Assembly (NCBI GenBank): GCA_905221605.1
Contig: CAJNDS010000891.1
Location: 413,422-477,421 of the forward strand
DNA length: 64,000 nucleotides
Origin: Symbiodinium natans
Lineage: Eukaryota > Sar > Dinophyceae > Suessiales > Symbiodiniaceae
Direction of reading: 5' to 3'
Of the stretch, positions 34,101-49,100 are shown piece by piece (within the stretch, counting starts at the first letter, position 1; each line of letters starts with the position of its first letter). Below the pieces are notes generated by a model. That model was not told the origin of the DNA. It saw only the letters and a list, made by a program, of their open reading frames with translations, and made no database searches. A program made the position numbers and the translations under genes.

Positions 34101-37100
34101 CCTGGCCTACAGAGAGACAAAGAGAAGGGCCATTCCACTCATTCGTCGACCATCATGAGTCGGCTTCAGCACGCCAAAAGTGTTTGGCATTGGGGAGTAG
34201 CGTTTCAGGAGCTCAGGGTCTTGCGTGAATTACACCGAACTCGAAACCCAAGCGGATGACAACAAAACACAACCTTGGCCGGGCAGCTGGGGCAAACAAC
34301 GGCGCGGGTGGCGGTGCCCTGGCCGCAGGTCTGGCTGCAGGCCTGTGACATTTGGGGATCCAAAGGAAACAGCATGACCCTCGTGGAGCGTGGAGTTCAC
34401 AGAAATGCCAAGGCTTGGTTGGTCAACTGTTTTGTTTAGGGGAAGTTGAGCGTCAATGAGGTTCGATTTGAAGGGTCACGCCCTTCTTTCCTGCAACGCT
34501 CCTACGTGCGCTAGGGCTCTAGGGAGAAAAACGGGCTTGGACGTGTAGGCGTTGGGGCTCAGGGTTTACAATGAGGGGCCCTGTCGTTACAAGCAGCGTT
34601 GTATTGGCCCTAAATTGGGTATGTAGCTTTGGTTGCAAGTGCCTTAACATGAACTCCAGAGAGCCCCTCCCGGTAGGTTCTGCGCTTGGGGAGTAGAAAG
34701 CTCGCATGAGTCGCTGAGAAGTTCTGGCATGTGCGAAGGGCCCCATGTACCTCAATGATGGCTACTTGGGCCCCAGGCCCACCATAAGAAGCCGTAAACC
34801 CTAAACCCTAAACTCCCTGAGGTGTGGATGCTTAGCTGCACGCAGACCATGGGGACGTCGACCAACTGCAGCCTGAGCACCATCTCAACTACAGGGCTGA
34901 AAAGATGGTTTTGGGTTTCAGGGGTTGGGGCTTGGGGTTTGAAGTAGTTTGAAGTTTAGGTTAGTTTTGGGGTCTCGGTTTAAGTGTCGGCCACCATGAA
35001 CACACACACACACCAATCAGTAAACCCTCACCCCAAGTCCAAACCCTTAACACCAGAACCCCTAAGCTGGGGACTCCTTATCAAGGGACCATCATCCTAG
35101 TAAACCTAAGAGGCCTTAAGCTTAGGAGGCCTTGTCAGCCGAACCCACTTTGGCACCACTTGCCACAGGCAACCCCTCTCAAGATCACCAAGTACCCGAG
35201 GGAGCCTCAATACCATCCAAAAAGGTACCCATTCGACCCTCAATTTCAGGGTATCTGCCAGGACGCCAGCGACGTCGTGGCAGCTGCGCCGATCTAACGG
35301 CCGGGGAACTGCGTTGCAATCCTGACGGGATTAGGGTCTTTTAGGGGCCCTGAGCTGGCCCTGAGCTGTATGGGGTCTTGGGGTAGAGCTCCTGAACCGC
35401 TATCTGCGCTGAGACCAGACCTGCGCCCAAGCTTGCCAAACCCAAGAACAATCACGGCGCACCTAAATCCCAAAACATAAGTTGACGATGTACATGAGAA
35501 GCTGCGACTCCTCAACGACATCCTCTTCGGTTTCAACAATCCAGAGAAGGCGAACTTCCCCGAACCAAGCCGTCAAAATTATGAAGGCGGGGTGTGTGTT
35601 TCTCTTTGTCGGGTTTCTTGCCTTTGAAAAGCAGCTAGCCTTTTTTGTCTCCCGAACAAAACAATGATGGTGTGGGGTTTCGGGTTGGTGTGGTTACAAC
35701 AAAACCCAAACCCCTTCACCCCCCTCAGCATGTCCCTGAACCCTGAACCTTGGCTCCAAAACCCTTAACCCCAAACCCTCAACTCCCTAAACCCTAAACC
35801 CTAAACCCTAAACCCTAAACCCTAAATCCTAAACCCTAAACCCTAAAGCCTAAACCCCGAAAAAACCAAGGGGGGGGGGGAATGCAGCCAGCTCTCCACG
35901 TCGTCACCGCTGGGGCAGAGGACGCTGCGCTGAGAGATGCCACTTCCACAGCTGGTACCTCGAACTGAAGTGGTTTAGGCTTATGCGCTTAGGGGGTTTC
36001 GGGTGCGGTTTAGGGTTTAGGGTAGGAGCTAGGCTGTCGTCAAGGACTTAGGGTCGCTTCTTAAGTCCTTCTTATAAAACCTACGGGCCCTAAGATTTAT
36101 GGAGCCCTCACACGGACTGTAATCTACAACAGCCCGAAGTTTCCAAGGTGTAGGGCGGTTCCATTCTATCCCTGTTTTCTCTAAACAATTAAGAAGCTTT
36201 GGTTCGGACATCTTGAATATTCTGAAGAGTTTTAGGGCCCCTGCACCCCCAACCCTAAGCCCAAAGTGGGCGAAACCTAAACCCAAAATCCTACTTTCCA
36301 CTGGCCGTGGTACTGCACCGGCCCCAGTCGCCCAACTGCCAGCTGCACTCCAATGTGGAGCGGCCTCTGCTTCGCAAGGTTTCGGGCCCAGGGTGTCAGG
36401 TGTTTAGGAGATTTAGGGTTTAGCATGTAGGGCTTCATTCAAGGTTCGGATTTGGGGTTCATTGAGGGACAGCTTCGGGAGAAGAACGGCTTGCACAAGG
36501 GGTTTAGGGTTTAGGGCTTATGGTCGCATGTTCAGGAAATTAAGGGTGAAAGAGGGGGTATATTGGGGAACTAACCCCAGTCCATAAAGCTTACGCAAAC
36601 CACAAAAATGCCAAATCCTGAAACTAATCGCATTGTCCAGGACAGTTTCAAGTGTCCCTTACGCGTGTCTGATAAGCGTCAGGCCTGTACTGTTTGTTTT
36701 CAAGTGCATGTTAAATTCTAACTGTCCCTGACACGAACCCCAACCGCCAAGCCCTTCATCGGGTGTTCCAACACTCTCATGGTGCTTCGTGGAGTTTAGG
36801 GCTTGGGATTTACGGAGGTGTGCAAGGTATAGAATTCAGGGTTTGGAGTTTAGAGCGGTCTCTACAGGGTTTATAGGATTTATATAGAACCCTAAACCCT
36901 TATGTCGCCAACCCAGAGGCAGTTCCGCACGGCGCTGGGCGCTGTGGCAGGGTCACCTGCTTCGCAGATACGGGCTTCGGGTGTGTTTTGGTGGTTTTCT
37001 AGTTTAATGACTTCTGTTGTCTCTTGCACTCATTACCTTCGTGTTTTTCAATTACAACCGTATTTCCTCGCGAGCCAGTAAACGAAATACAGTTGCTCGC

Positions 37101-40100
37101 GAACGAAAAGAATTGGAACTAACCAAAGATCCCCACTTGTTGTCCCTATATGCTATCTTCGAGGGAGGTTATGATGCGTTATTCACGTTGTAGATCACAT
37201 TCAATTAGGCTTTCCACTATAACCTTGAAAAAGAACTATATGTTGGAGGGGTTAATGAAGGGGTTAATGAGAGATTCATTCGTACGGGCAAGAAAACCGA
37301 ATGTTGGACAGGATTTTACCTATTTGCAAGGGTCCTTGCCTGTCAAGATCATGCGTGATTGTTCATTAATACTAGTCTTTTCACGAGTCTTGGAACACCT
37401 TTACAATCACAAAATCCTGTGAACAACTTTGAAGGATTCATGAGTCTAATGTTTGCTGTCAAGGAACCCGTTTTATCTTCTCATGCCTTCATTACTTTCA
37501 GAGGCGGTTCCATTAACATAAAAGTTTCCCTGCGACCTTTTCATGAGTTCTTAAACCCTAAACCCAGACTCTAAATACTCAAACAAAGAGCCTGAGACCC
37601 TAAAACCTAAGACGTTAACGAAAAGCCTAAGACTTTAAGAGGGGCGTGGCAAGGCGTTCTTCGGACCAAGCGGCAGGCGTCGGACCCACATACCAACCTG
37701 GGAAAGGCAGGGCAGCCTCTTAATGCTGCCGGCTTGGGGTTTGGCGCTTAGTATTTCGGGGCTTCGGCTTGCGGGCTTGGTGGCTTAGGGTTTGGGGGTG
37801 CACCTTAACGCTGGTGGATAGAGGATGTCACAGGATTTGGGCTTTATGGGTTGAGGGTTTGAGGGCTCGGAGGTTAGGGTTTACGGTCTTCGGGTGAAGG
37901 CTTCAGGGGATCAAGCCCAAGCCTCTTTGAAGAGCAACCCCTCCACACCCGGCAACCGAAACCCTGGAAAGTTTACTCTCAGTAAGGGAATGAGGGTTTT
38001 AGAGTTAGGTACCCTATAGACTTGTGTTCATAGCTCTTTCCCTAGAAAGAGCAAGTAGTTTATGGAGTTCCCATGCCAAGGGGTTGGGTCTCAGAAAGGC
38101 TTCGGGTAAGGGAGGCAAGGGGCCGGTTCAGGGCTGATGGTTTACTCCCTAGTACTCCCTAAGGCTCCCTAACCTTCCCTAAGGTTCCCTAGGTACCTAC
38201 CCCCCGTGAAACCCCCTCCCGTAAGAACCCTATTACCTGTGCTGCAGGGTGGCGTGCGCGTCTGCAGGCCATCCCCACAGGTGGCGTTGCCTGTTGAGGA
38301 TTTAGGGGTTCAAGTTCAGTGTTATTAAGGGTTTAGCGTTTAGCGTTTAACGATTTTTGAACTCTTGGTATGCCAGAAGAATCCCAAGTGCTTAGCCGGG
38401 GGCTTGCAACTAATGCTAAACCCCAAGCCCCAAGCCCCAAGCCCCAAGCTCTAAACCCCAAACCCTGAGTGAAAAGTGTTAGGAAAAACCCCGCACACTG
38501 AACTGAATCATAAAGACTGAGCCGCAAAGCCTGCAAACCCTTTAAAGACGTAAACCCTGTAAACCCTAACAAACCTTGTGAACACTGTAAGCCCTATAAA
38601 CCCCATAGGACCAAGAACGCCTCTACCACCCAAACCCTAAGCCCTAAACCCTGTGAAGCCTATAGACCCTTTAGACCTGATAGACCCTATAGACATTATA
38701 GACCCTAAAGATCCGAAAGACCCTACAGACCCTTTAATTCCTCCCAAACCCCCTTACCACGACACAACCTCCAAACCCTCTAAACCCTAAACTGCAAACC
38801 GGAAACCCTAAACCCTGAACCCTAAACCCTAAACCCTAAACCCTAATCTAAACCCTGCTCGGCAAGCTGCAGGGTGTCCAGGCGCCCACCCACCAGGCGC
38901 AGTTGGCAGTACCTCGGTGTTTAGGGTTTAGGGTTTAGGGTTTAGGGTTTAGGGTTCAGGGTTTTTCTTGAACCCCCCCTCGCCCCTTGCAAACCCCTAT
39001 TATTCCACTCTAAGCCCCTAAACCTCTGAACCCGACAGGCAGCTGCTCTTTGGTACCCTGCCTCCCGCCCTTTTGGACGAGCTTTACCCTAAACCCTAAA
39101 CCCTAAACCCTAAACCCTATACCCTAAACCCTAAACCCTAAACCGCAGTAGCACCTAAGACTCGAGACACGACTCAAGCCTCTGGAGGTTGATCGAACCT
39201 GTGCGCCTTGCTGTGTCTCCATGAGAGCTGCCTCCGTCTGGTTTACCAAACGTTTAGGGTTTAGGGTTTAGGGTTGAGGGTTTCGGGAATTTTCTACGAA
39301 TAACTCAGCATACCCCAAGCCCATACCCAACGGCACTTTGTTGGCATGGCTGAGAATGGACCGTAGAGGCCGCAGAACCTACGAATAGCTTCCCGCGAGG
39401 GTTTAGGGTTTAGGGTTTGGCGCCAGTCTGAAGCCACAGCACATTCCCTCCGTTGATTCGCATGCTCACTTCAGCCATTTCGGTGTCCCTGAACCTTAAA
39501 CTTAAACCCTAAACCCTAATCCCACGAAACCCTAACTCCAAGACCCCCAAAACCCTAAACCCAAAGACCAAACCAAAACCTTGGAGGCTTTCTGGATGTG
39601 ACGTAGGGCTAATATTAATACCCTCAAACTACTATTGCTTAAGAACCCCAAATTATAAACGAAACGAAATCCCTTTACCAGGAAATGGCACAGTGACCTG
39701 TAGCCGTGCACGTGCTTCTGACTGTCGAGGGGGCGTAGAATACGGGCATCTCTGCCCCCGTCGACCACGAATTTCGTGGTCCATGTCTTGTAGAGCCTGG
39801 TCGCCTTCTCTGAACCTCGACTCGTCCAGCACCTTCTTGTGCTTTACAAGGAGGGACCCCCCCCTAGTTATAAGTAGAATTTCTAAGGACCCTAAGTTGG
39901 GTTATAAGGATCCTAACTTAGGTTATAGGTCCTTTAACTATAGCTAGTATAGTAAGGGGGCCCCTCCTTGTAGGGCTCCTGAAGGCATCTGTCCTTTGGA
40001 TTCTCTCTTTCCAAGGGCGGTTCTCTTCAGCTTCCTCCGCCGGTGCCTACTCCGGTCTTTCTCTTCTTGCTCTTCACATAGGAACCCCAAAATATAGAAG

Positions 40101-43100
40101 AAACGAAATCCCTGTCTTGCCCGTATAGGAAAGAATACTGTTCATTTTTTTGGGGGCGGGCTCCTAAGAACATAGTAGAGAAGGAACCCTGAACCACTAA
40201 ACCCTAAACCCCTAAGCCCCTAAACCCTAAGCCCCTAAATCCTAAACCCTTCAATCCTAAACCCCGAAACCCCTAACACCCCCCAGATGCTCCCCCCCCC
40301 CCCAACAAAAAAAAAAAAGAACCCCTCAACTCCAAAGCCCCGAATCCCCTAAACTGCCTGAACCGCTAAATCCATAAGCCCCTAAACCCCCAAAACCCCT
40401 AAAACCAACTCACCAATATTACAAAGGAACCTTTTTTACACTCGCCAAGAACAGTAATATACACCCTGAACCCTAACCCTAAACCCTAAACCCTAGCCCT
40501 AAACCCTAAAGCCCCTAAAGCCCTGAACCCCCCAAAACCCCCAAAGTCCTCCTAAACCCCTAAAAACAAAACCCAAAACCCAAGTCCTCACATTTTTGGG
40601 TCGGCGCTGTAGCACTCCTCGCTCTCTGCAGGCCGCTCCCCGGGACACTCCTCCATTAGGCTTTCAAGGATGAGGATTTCAAGGACTAGGATTTCAGGGT
40701 TTAGGGATTTGAGGGATGTTTTAGGGATTTTGGGGTTTAGGGTTTAGGTTTCCAGGGATTAGGGTTTCGGGGTTTTGGAGTCAGGGGTTTAGGGTTTAAG
40801 TTTTTCTAGGAGTTTAGGGAGCTTGGGGCTGGGGTTGAGGATTCGGATTTGGGGTTAGGGGATTCCAGAGCTTAGGGCTTGGGGTTTGGGATCTGGTGCG
40901 CACATTTAGGGCTTTTGGGATCAGGAATTTTGGGGATTTCGGGTTTTAGGGTTTAGGGATTTTAGGGATTTGGGGGATTTGGGTGTTTAGGGTTTGGTGA
41001 TTTTAGGGATTTTCGGGGTCCCAGAAGGCAGGATTTAGGGTTTGGGGATTTTGGGATTTTGGGGATTTCAGGTCTTTTGGGGTTAGGGATTTTGGGGGTT
41101 TCAGGAAGTTGCGGGGGTTTAGACTGGAGGCAGCCGTTTGATCCTTTTGACCTGCCTTTCTCGGCTTTGGCAAAGGATCGGCGGGTAAAATCCAGATGGG
41201 ATTAGGGTTTAGGGTTTAGGGTTTAGGGTTTAAGGTTTAAGGTTTAAGGTTTAGGGTTTAGGGTTTAGGGTTTGGGGTTTAGGGTTTAAGGTTTAAGGTT
41301 TAAGGTTTAGGGTTTAGGGCTTAGGGTTTAGGGCTTAGTGTTTAGGGTTTAGGGTTTAGGAATTTCCGCCCCAGTGTGTACTCAAAGGAAGCGGTTTCGA
41401 GGCTGGGTGTTTCCCAGGACTAGGGAATGATTCGCCCAGCCCAACCCAAAAGGACACCAAATATGTACACTCACCAATACTAAAAAGAACCTTATATACA
41501 CTCACCGAGAACAGAAATATAAATCCCTGAACCCTAGACCCTAAACCCTAGCCCTAAACCCTAAACCCCTAAACCCTGTTTCACATGGGGGAACATCCCA
41601 GCCTGAATCCTTTCCCCCCGAAAAGGCCGTCCTCTTCATCTGGGCTGGTGCACCGCACCTGGCCACACAGGGCTTGAGCAAACCCTAAACCCTAAACCCT
41701 AAACCCTAAACCCTAAACCCTAAACCCTGGACCCTAAACTTGAAAGCTGGCTTAAGGGCCAATGCCTCTCAACCTGCGACTCTGAAGGGTTCGGGGCTTA
41801 GGATCTAAGGAGCAGGGCTCAAGGTTTAGGGTTCTGGGTTTAGGGTTTAGGGCTAGGGACAAGGGTTCTACGGTGTCAGGATTTAGGGCTTCTAGGACCC
41901 GAATCAGCTAGCACGTCCTGCGTCCGACACCCAATGAGGCTCCGGAAAGAACCAAAACCGCAAATCCTGCCCCTAAACTACTATTTGCTTTAAGAACCTC
42001 CCCAAAAATACAAGATGATAACCTCTATATTGCCCGGAATAAGGAAGATTTTCTATTTGGGGGGGGGGGGTCTTAACAAACCAGTAACTATAGCAGTCAA
42101 GCGGGCCAAACCTATCACCCTCAAGGCACAAAAACAACCTTCAACTCAAGTATACAACCGTAAACACCCTAAACCCTAAAAGCCTATACACATATATGTA
42201 TATATACATAACCCTAAACCCTAAACCCTAAACCCTGAACCCTAAACCTTAAACCCTAAGCTCCAAACCCTAAGCCCTGAACTCTAAACCGACCTCGCGC
42301 CTGTCTCCTCTTCTCACCTGGACCGCAGGTGGCATCGCAGTCGCTCCACCTGAGCTCAGATTGAGGGTGTCAGGATTTAGGGTTTAGGGTTTAGGGTTTA
42401 GGGTTTAGGGTTTAGGGTTTAGGGTTTAGGGGCTCAGTGTTTCGGCTTTAGGGTTTAGGGTTTCGGGCTTAGGGTTTAAGGGGGCCATAAGGAAACGCGC
42501 CTTGGGGGCCCTTGAATGGGAAACTCTTACATACGCCTTATATACCCTATAAACGCCAGGGCCCATACATCAGAACCCTTTAAAGGAGGTTCCTAAGATG
42601 CAAGTAAGCAAGGCACCCCTAGTTCGATTCCATGTGTGGCTGTCCTGGACAGCTCCTTGGACCAACTTCGACAATCACAACGCCGCACCCTAACTCTAAA
42701 CCCTTCAATATCCTAAACCCCAACAACCTTCATTCCCAAACACAGACAACCCTAAACCCTAAGAGCCCAACCCTAAACCCTAAACCCCCAACCCTCAACC
42801 CTAAACCCTAAACCCAAAGAGCCCTAAGCAAGACTCTAAGCCAGCGGAGCTGAACCTAAAGCCCGTCAGCCCGAAATCCCGACGACTGCAGGCTCACGTG
42901 CACAACTCCAAAAAAAGCTTTACCTCGAAGAACGCCCACCCTGACCTTTGAAAACAGCCAGACTCACTATATGTTGCGCAGTCCGGAATTTTGACTTTTC
43001 GCGTTATCTAAGCTATCATTCTTAGTCTAGTCATACTTGCTTTTGCTTGCGGTTCCTTGTTCTGTGCCAGCTACTGTGCAGTCCCGGAAGCTCTGAGACC

Positions 43101-46100
43101 TCCCAGACGCATGTGCGCTCTGACAGACACGATTCCAGGGCCTGCTCCACAGGGGGGGGGGGGGGGGGGGCTTCTTTTGGGCTTAGGGTTTAGGATTAGG
43201 GTTAGGTTTTTTTTTTGAAAGTGAGTCGGACTTTCGCATATTGCCTCCATCCACCCCTGGTTTAGGGCTTAGGGTTTTGGGTTTGAGGGAATTCGGAGGG
43301 AGTCGAGCTTATAAAGAGGAGGCTCTGCGGCAGGGGTAAGGAGGGACCCCTAGACAGTACCCTTAATCTTATTCCGCCTCATATGATACCTATATACTTG
43401 AGTAGCCTCTGAATGACCCCTAAGGTCCCTTATAAGGGTCCCTCCTTTTCTTTTAACTATTCTCCCTGTTCGTTAACCCAGGCAACCCTGAACCCCAAAC
43501 CCTAAACCTATATGCTTGGGGCCTCGAAGTCACTTGTCATTGTTTGTGCCCGACCCTGCCCAAAAACTACGGAAGCCTAAAGCCTACAAGTCTTGCCCTT
43601 ATATGCCCTGGAACCCTAGAACTGTAGAACTCAAATCCAACATGGAAGACTCTAGCACAACAATGGTTCACAATCGTCCTATATAGCAAAGCATGCACAA
43701 AGACCCTTAGTGACAACTCCATTCGCTCGGTCCGCTCATGGCGCCTTCGGTTTAGGCCAAGGACCTGAGCAACATGTCTCTTGAAGAGCATACATTCGGA
43801 GGCGTTGAGGCCCTAAACCCTAAAGCCTTGTGCTAGTACAAAACACCAAGTTCATGAACTTCCTCACCTCCCCCCCCCCCCCCCCCCCCCCGCTCCAAAA
43901 AAATGCGGGCAAGGTACTGACGGGAATCTAAAAACCTAAACAGTTATACTCCTTTGGGCGGGGGGGCGGAGTTTCAGGACCCCTCTGACGTACCTGCAAG
44001 TCTCTTTACCTGCACCTTTCCAAAGTCCTCGCGCGCATGACGGAGAAATAGCCCCAAGAGTCTAAGACCCTGTAAGCACCATCTTTGGGGCCGTTGGGGT
44101 TCAAAGCCCGCCGGACCCCAGAGGTACCTACAAGGAAACATCACACACAAATATTAATAAGTAATAAAGAAATAAATAAATATCTATAAAGAATAAATAA
44201 ATAAATATCGGTATATATGGGTCTAAGTATCTACTACTTGGGTACATGGACTCTCCCGAAGAAAACACGAACGGAAGCCCCCCAAATTCGGAAGCCCTAA
44301 GCCCTGACCCATATCTGAAGCCCGAAAATGAGGGCTTCGGGTTTAGGTTTTAAACACAGCCCCAAAGTTAAGGGCCCGAAGCAGATAACCGAGGGCCCTG
44401 CTCGTTTCTGATATCCTCACGACCAGCACCCAATCAAAACCTTGTACTTTTGTGTGTGGTACAGCCCCCCTCCCCCCCCCCCTCCTAAACCCTAAACCCT
44501 AAACCCTAATTCCTTAATTAGCCTATAAACCCTAAACCCTACCCTACCCCGTGGTAGACTCGGCGGTCGGCATTCCTACAAGGCCTGAGTGCCCGACAAC
44601 CTGCGTCGCCATGCTGCGAAGGGCACACCACCTCACATTTGGGGCTTGGGGTTTGGGGTTTGGGGTATAGGGATTACGATTTACCTCAAAGCCTAGGCCT
44701 GAACCCTCAACCCTAAACATAAAGTCCCAAGGCTCAAAAGGAATTCTCATCTTTGTTGAGGTTGGTGTTGTTGAGGTCGGTGCTTAGAGTTTAGAGTTTA
44801 GGCTTCTGTGGGGTTTAGGGTTTAGGGTGTAGGGTTGGGGCTCTAGTTTCTTACCCCAAGTAAACAGGGGCCGCCTTTGATCCAATTTCTTGGGGGGAAG
44901 CCTTGAAATCGCAACCCCCTCCTCAGCGCCACAACCCTAAACCCTAAACCCTAAACCCTAAACCTAAACCCTAAACCCTAAACCCTAAACCCTAAACCCT
45001 AAACCCTAAACCCTAAACCCATAGGGATCTTGGGGTGGTTTGGTAATACTTGCAAAGAATAGGGTTTTCGGTTTGCAGGGTATAGGGTTTAGGGTTTAGG
45101 GTTTGGCGTTTAGGGGAACTATTACCCTGATGCACTGGGGCCTCTTATTCTAGGGTTTCGAGACACAAGGCCTTCTTATAAAAAAGGTTTCTGGGCTATT
45201 TTGAGCCTAAACCCTAAACCCTAAACCCTAAACCCTAAACCCTAAACCCTAAACCCTAAACCCTAAACCCTAAACCCTAAACCCTAAACCCTAAACCCTA
45301 AGCATATATCAGGTTTCTGCGCTATTTGAGCCTAAGGGTTAGGGTAGCCACACAGGCCCTAGTATAGGCGCTGAGTCTTGGAGCCCCATACACCCCATGC
45401 CGCTAAACCCTAAACCCTAAACCCTAAACCCTAAGCCCTAAGCCCTAAGCCCTAAGCCCTAAACCCAACCCTAACCCCTGAACCCTAAACCCTAAACCCT
45501 AAACCCTAAACCCTAAACCCTAAACCCTAAACCCTAAACCCTAAACCCTTACCAGCCGCGCCTCGGGAGCCCCTAACGAATGTAGGACACCGTACGCGGG
45601 AGCCCATGTACTTTGACATGGAATGTAGGCTCCTGCCCTTAAAGCCCTAAAAACCCGAAACCCGAAAACCCTAAAAACCCTAAAAACCCTAAAAACCCTA
45701 AAAACCCTAAAACCCTAAAACCCTAAACCCTAAACCTCAACCCTAGACCCTAAACCCACATATTCCATTATACTACATTGACACATTCAGGCATGCCCAC
45801 GTCGCGAACGCGGCTGCCGACGGCCATGCAGGCGGTCGCCGAGCACGCAGACCAAGTCCCCAAGGACCAATCACACCCTGGGTTGAAGGCTTAGGGTTTA
45901 GGGTTTAGGGTTTAGGGTTGAAGGCTTATCAGGAATCTTTGGGGATGTAGGGCTTTAGGGCTGTTAGGGGTTTCAGGGCTTTCGGGCTTTCAGGGTTTTC
46001 GGGCTTTTGGGCTTCAGGGGTTTTAAGGCTTTAGGGCGTTTAGGGCGTTTAGGGCTTAAGGGCTTTAGGAGTTTCAGGTCTCTATGGGGGTTTAAGGATG

Positions 46101-49100
46101 TTGGGTACCGAATTCCCTCTTTTCCCTACTAAGAACCAATACGCATTTCCGCCAGAAGAGCCCAATACCCCTTAAACTAAGGAGCATGCCTTAAAATCGC
46201 ATATAAGGTTCCCTATGTTTAAATTTAAGTATATAACAGATTATGTGTATCCCTAAACCCTAAACCCTAAACCCTAGACCCTATAGACCCTAAACCCTAA
46301 ACCCTAAACCCTAGACCCTAGACCCTAAACCCTACTTTTTACTTAAGGGGTATTGGGCTCTTTGGGTCGGCAAAGTCTGTGCCCAGTTGTGGCAAGGGGC
46401 CGGTCGCTTGGGCGTTGCACGTCTCGCGGTCTGGTGGCTTCGGCGCCTCTCGCAAGAGCCGGGCTTTCAGGGTTTAGGGTTTAGGGTTTAGGGTTTAGGG
46501 TTTAGGGTCTAGGGTCCAGGATGTCATGCTCGGACCGCTAAGGATGTACCCTAAGAGGTTCCCTTAATTAATGTACTCCTAACATGGCCCTGACATTCCC
46601 CCAAAACCTAAGGGTACAACTTTAGGGTCCGAGGTAGAGTCCCACATAACTTTTTGCGCTTGTGGACATAGAGCCCTATAAGCCCTAAACCCCGAAACCC
46701 TAAACCCTAAACCCTAAACCCCCAACCTTGAACGCGGAGCAGGTGGGGGGTGGCCGAATAGTACTGGTTGACCTCTACCTGGAATTAACTTCTAGACCCT
46801 GGGACAAGGGAAGTGTACCTGAATGACGGGGAATATTTGCCCATGTTTGGGTGAAAGCTGAGTGAAAGGTATACTCTGGGCAAAAGAGTCTAAACTCTGA
46901 ACCCTGAACCCTAAATTGGAACCCTATATCCTGCACGTTCCCTTCGTTCTGAGGTTTGGGGGCTAGTCCTCAGTCATACCCTGGATGGCCCCTAAAACCC
47001 TCTGAAACATATTCCTGAAAATGACCCTCCTTAAACCCCAATTTTGGGGAAATATGAAATGTCGGCCTCCCTAAGCCCTAAACCCTACACCCTAAACCCT
47101 AAACTAAAGCCTAAAGCCCAAAGCCTAAAAGCCTAAAGCCTAAAGCCTAAACCCTACACCCTACACCCTAAATCCTAAACCCTAAACCCAAACCAGTCGC
47201 ACCGTGAGCCCCTCTGCCCCTCCACCCTCAGAGGGCTGTTAAGGGTTACAAGGCTTGATTTCTTAAAAAAGAGAGGACGTGCCGGTGTCAGGTTACCCCA
47301 TTAGGGTTTAGGGTTTAGGGTTTCGGGTTTGGGGTTTAGGGATTAGGGTTCAGGGTTTAGTAAGTTGCTGAGTACCCAGGATTGTATGTTGCCCAAAGTG
47401 TCAAAGGTTCTCCTGCGTTGCCGAGTAACCTAGGACTGACAATGGTGGTGCCCTTTTTGTTGCTTTAAGGGGGCTGGGAAGGGAACTTAACGCCCACCCC
47501 ACCCCCCCCCCCCCCAAAAAAAAAAAAAAAAGGAAATAAGCGTACTACCGGGCATCCTAGTATCTACTCAGCTACAAAGCCCAAAACCCTGCCAGCAAGA
47601 ATTTAGGGTTTAGGGTCAACCACCATTGTCGGACGAGCGATGCCTGCGAGCAATCCGCTTCGCTGGAGCCACTGCAGGTGATGTTCCTGTTTAGGGTTTA
47701 GGGTTTAGGGTTTAGGGTTTAGGGTTCAGGGTTTAGGGTTTAGGGTTTAGGGTTTAGGGTTTAGGGTTTAGGGTTTAGGGTTTAGGGTTTAGGGTTCACT
47801 TGAGGTAGAACCTCCATCCTGCTCTTGCTTCAGGGTGGTTTCGCTCAGAGACCATACGAACACGCAAGGTTGTCGGGCTATGTTGGGCCCTGAATGAAGC
47901 TGGGTTTAGGGTTTAGGGTTTAGGGTTTAGGGTTTAGGGTTTAGGGTTTAGGGTTTAGGGTTTAGGGTCTAGGCACCCCTAAACTCCTAAACCCCAACCC
48001 CTAAACGGCGTAAACCCGCTAACTTTACGGGTGCGTAGGCCCCAGGTGACTCCTGCTCTTCCTTGCCCCTTTGGCTGATACCCTAAACACTAAACCCTAA
48101 ACCCTATAACCCTAAACTCTAAACCCTATAACCCTACGACCCTAAACCGCCTGTCTGTGACACCCCCATAGCTCTCACAGCGCGACCCGCGGAACAGGCC
48201 GTGACCGCCTCCTCCATCGTATCATACCTCCACCCCCTTCCCCCTTAGAACAGTGAGCACGAACAGATGGGTATTTCCCAAAATAAGGGTACCCCATTTA
48301 CACCCCAAATAGTAAAGAAACCCTTTAGCCCTATTTTCGGAATCTCCCATGTCTGTCTAGCAATCCCTACTCTACCTAGTCCGATTTGCCGGATGCTGGC
48401 ACTGTGGTGACACTATTGGCTCACCTGTCCACCCCACTAAGCAGAAAAGTCCGACCTTTCTATTCTTGGAAGCTTCTGGCGGACCTTGAGCACTAGTTCC
48501 AATTTACGAACCTTGTTCCGTTAAATCGAGCACGGGTCGTAGAAGCGGAACGCAATTGGCACCGAAAAAGAATCCGCTAGACAATCCCGGTGGGCCAACT
48601 ATGAGGGAGTAACAGACCACAAGCCTGACCTTCAGCTGCAACAAAAGTACCCTGAAATCCCGAATTCCCAAACCTAAATTTAGGCTTTAGTTTGGGGTTT
48701 AGGGTTTAGGGCTTAGGGTTTGGGGTTTAGGGTTTAGGGTATAGGCTATAGGCTAAAGGCGATAGGGTTTAGGGTTTGGGGTTTAGGGTTTAGGGTTTAG
48801 GCCCTAAACCCTAAACCCTAAACCCCAAACTAAACTTTAGGGTCTCCGAAACCTTGCCCACCATTTCAACCCTCAACCCACTGGCCTGGATCGGGTGCCT
48901 GGCTCGCAGGTGCTGCTGCAAGAGACCCAGCTTCCCGGAAGCCACTGGCACCCAGCCTTTCGTGGGGGTGTACGTCTTAGGGTTCAGGACTCTGAAAGTT
49001 TAGGGTTTAGGGTTTAGGGTTTAGGGTTTAGGGTTTAGGGTTTAGGGTTTAGGGTTTAGGGTTACTGGCACCCAGCCTTCGTTCTAAGGGTAGTTACATG

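Larger units (their letters stand above)
38920..40600. other. Intron x31-x32
   Basis: Several short telomere-like runs in both directions and one MITE-like element. Small in-between pieces (39040-39090, 39180-39230, 39340-39380) have splice-like edges but no TSP1 motif that fits the x31-x32 junction. Confidence 0.5.

Noticed and set aside
41885-41960. Minus exon ICGFGSFRSLIGC
   Set aside because: Motif is attractive, but x29 and x30 join in phase; could be an alternative exon.
45541-45630. Minus exon GSRVRCPTF and the block at 44870 (NWIKGGPC)
   Set aside because: x26 already contains SRVR and joins x27 in phase.
47195-47212. 18-base microexon GSRCDW
   Set aside because: x24 to x25 to x26 form a complete module without it.
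48000-48080. Minus exon VTWGLRTRKVSG
   Set aside because: Looks TSP1-like but x23 and x24 join perfectly without it and both cysteines are lost.
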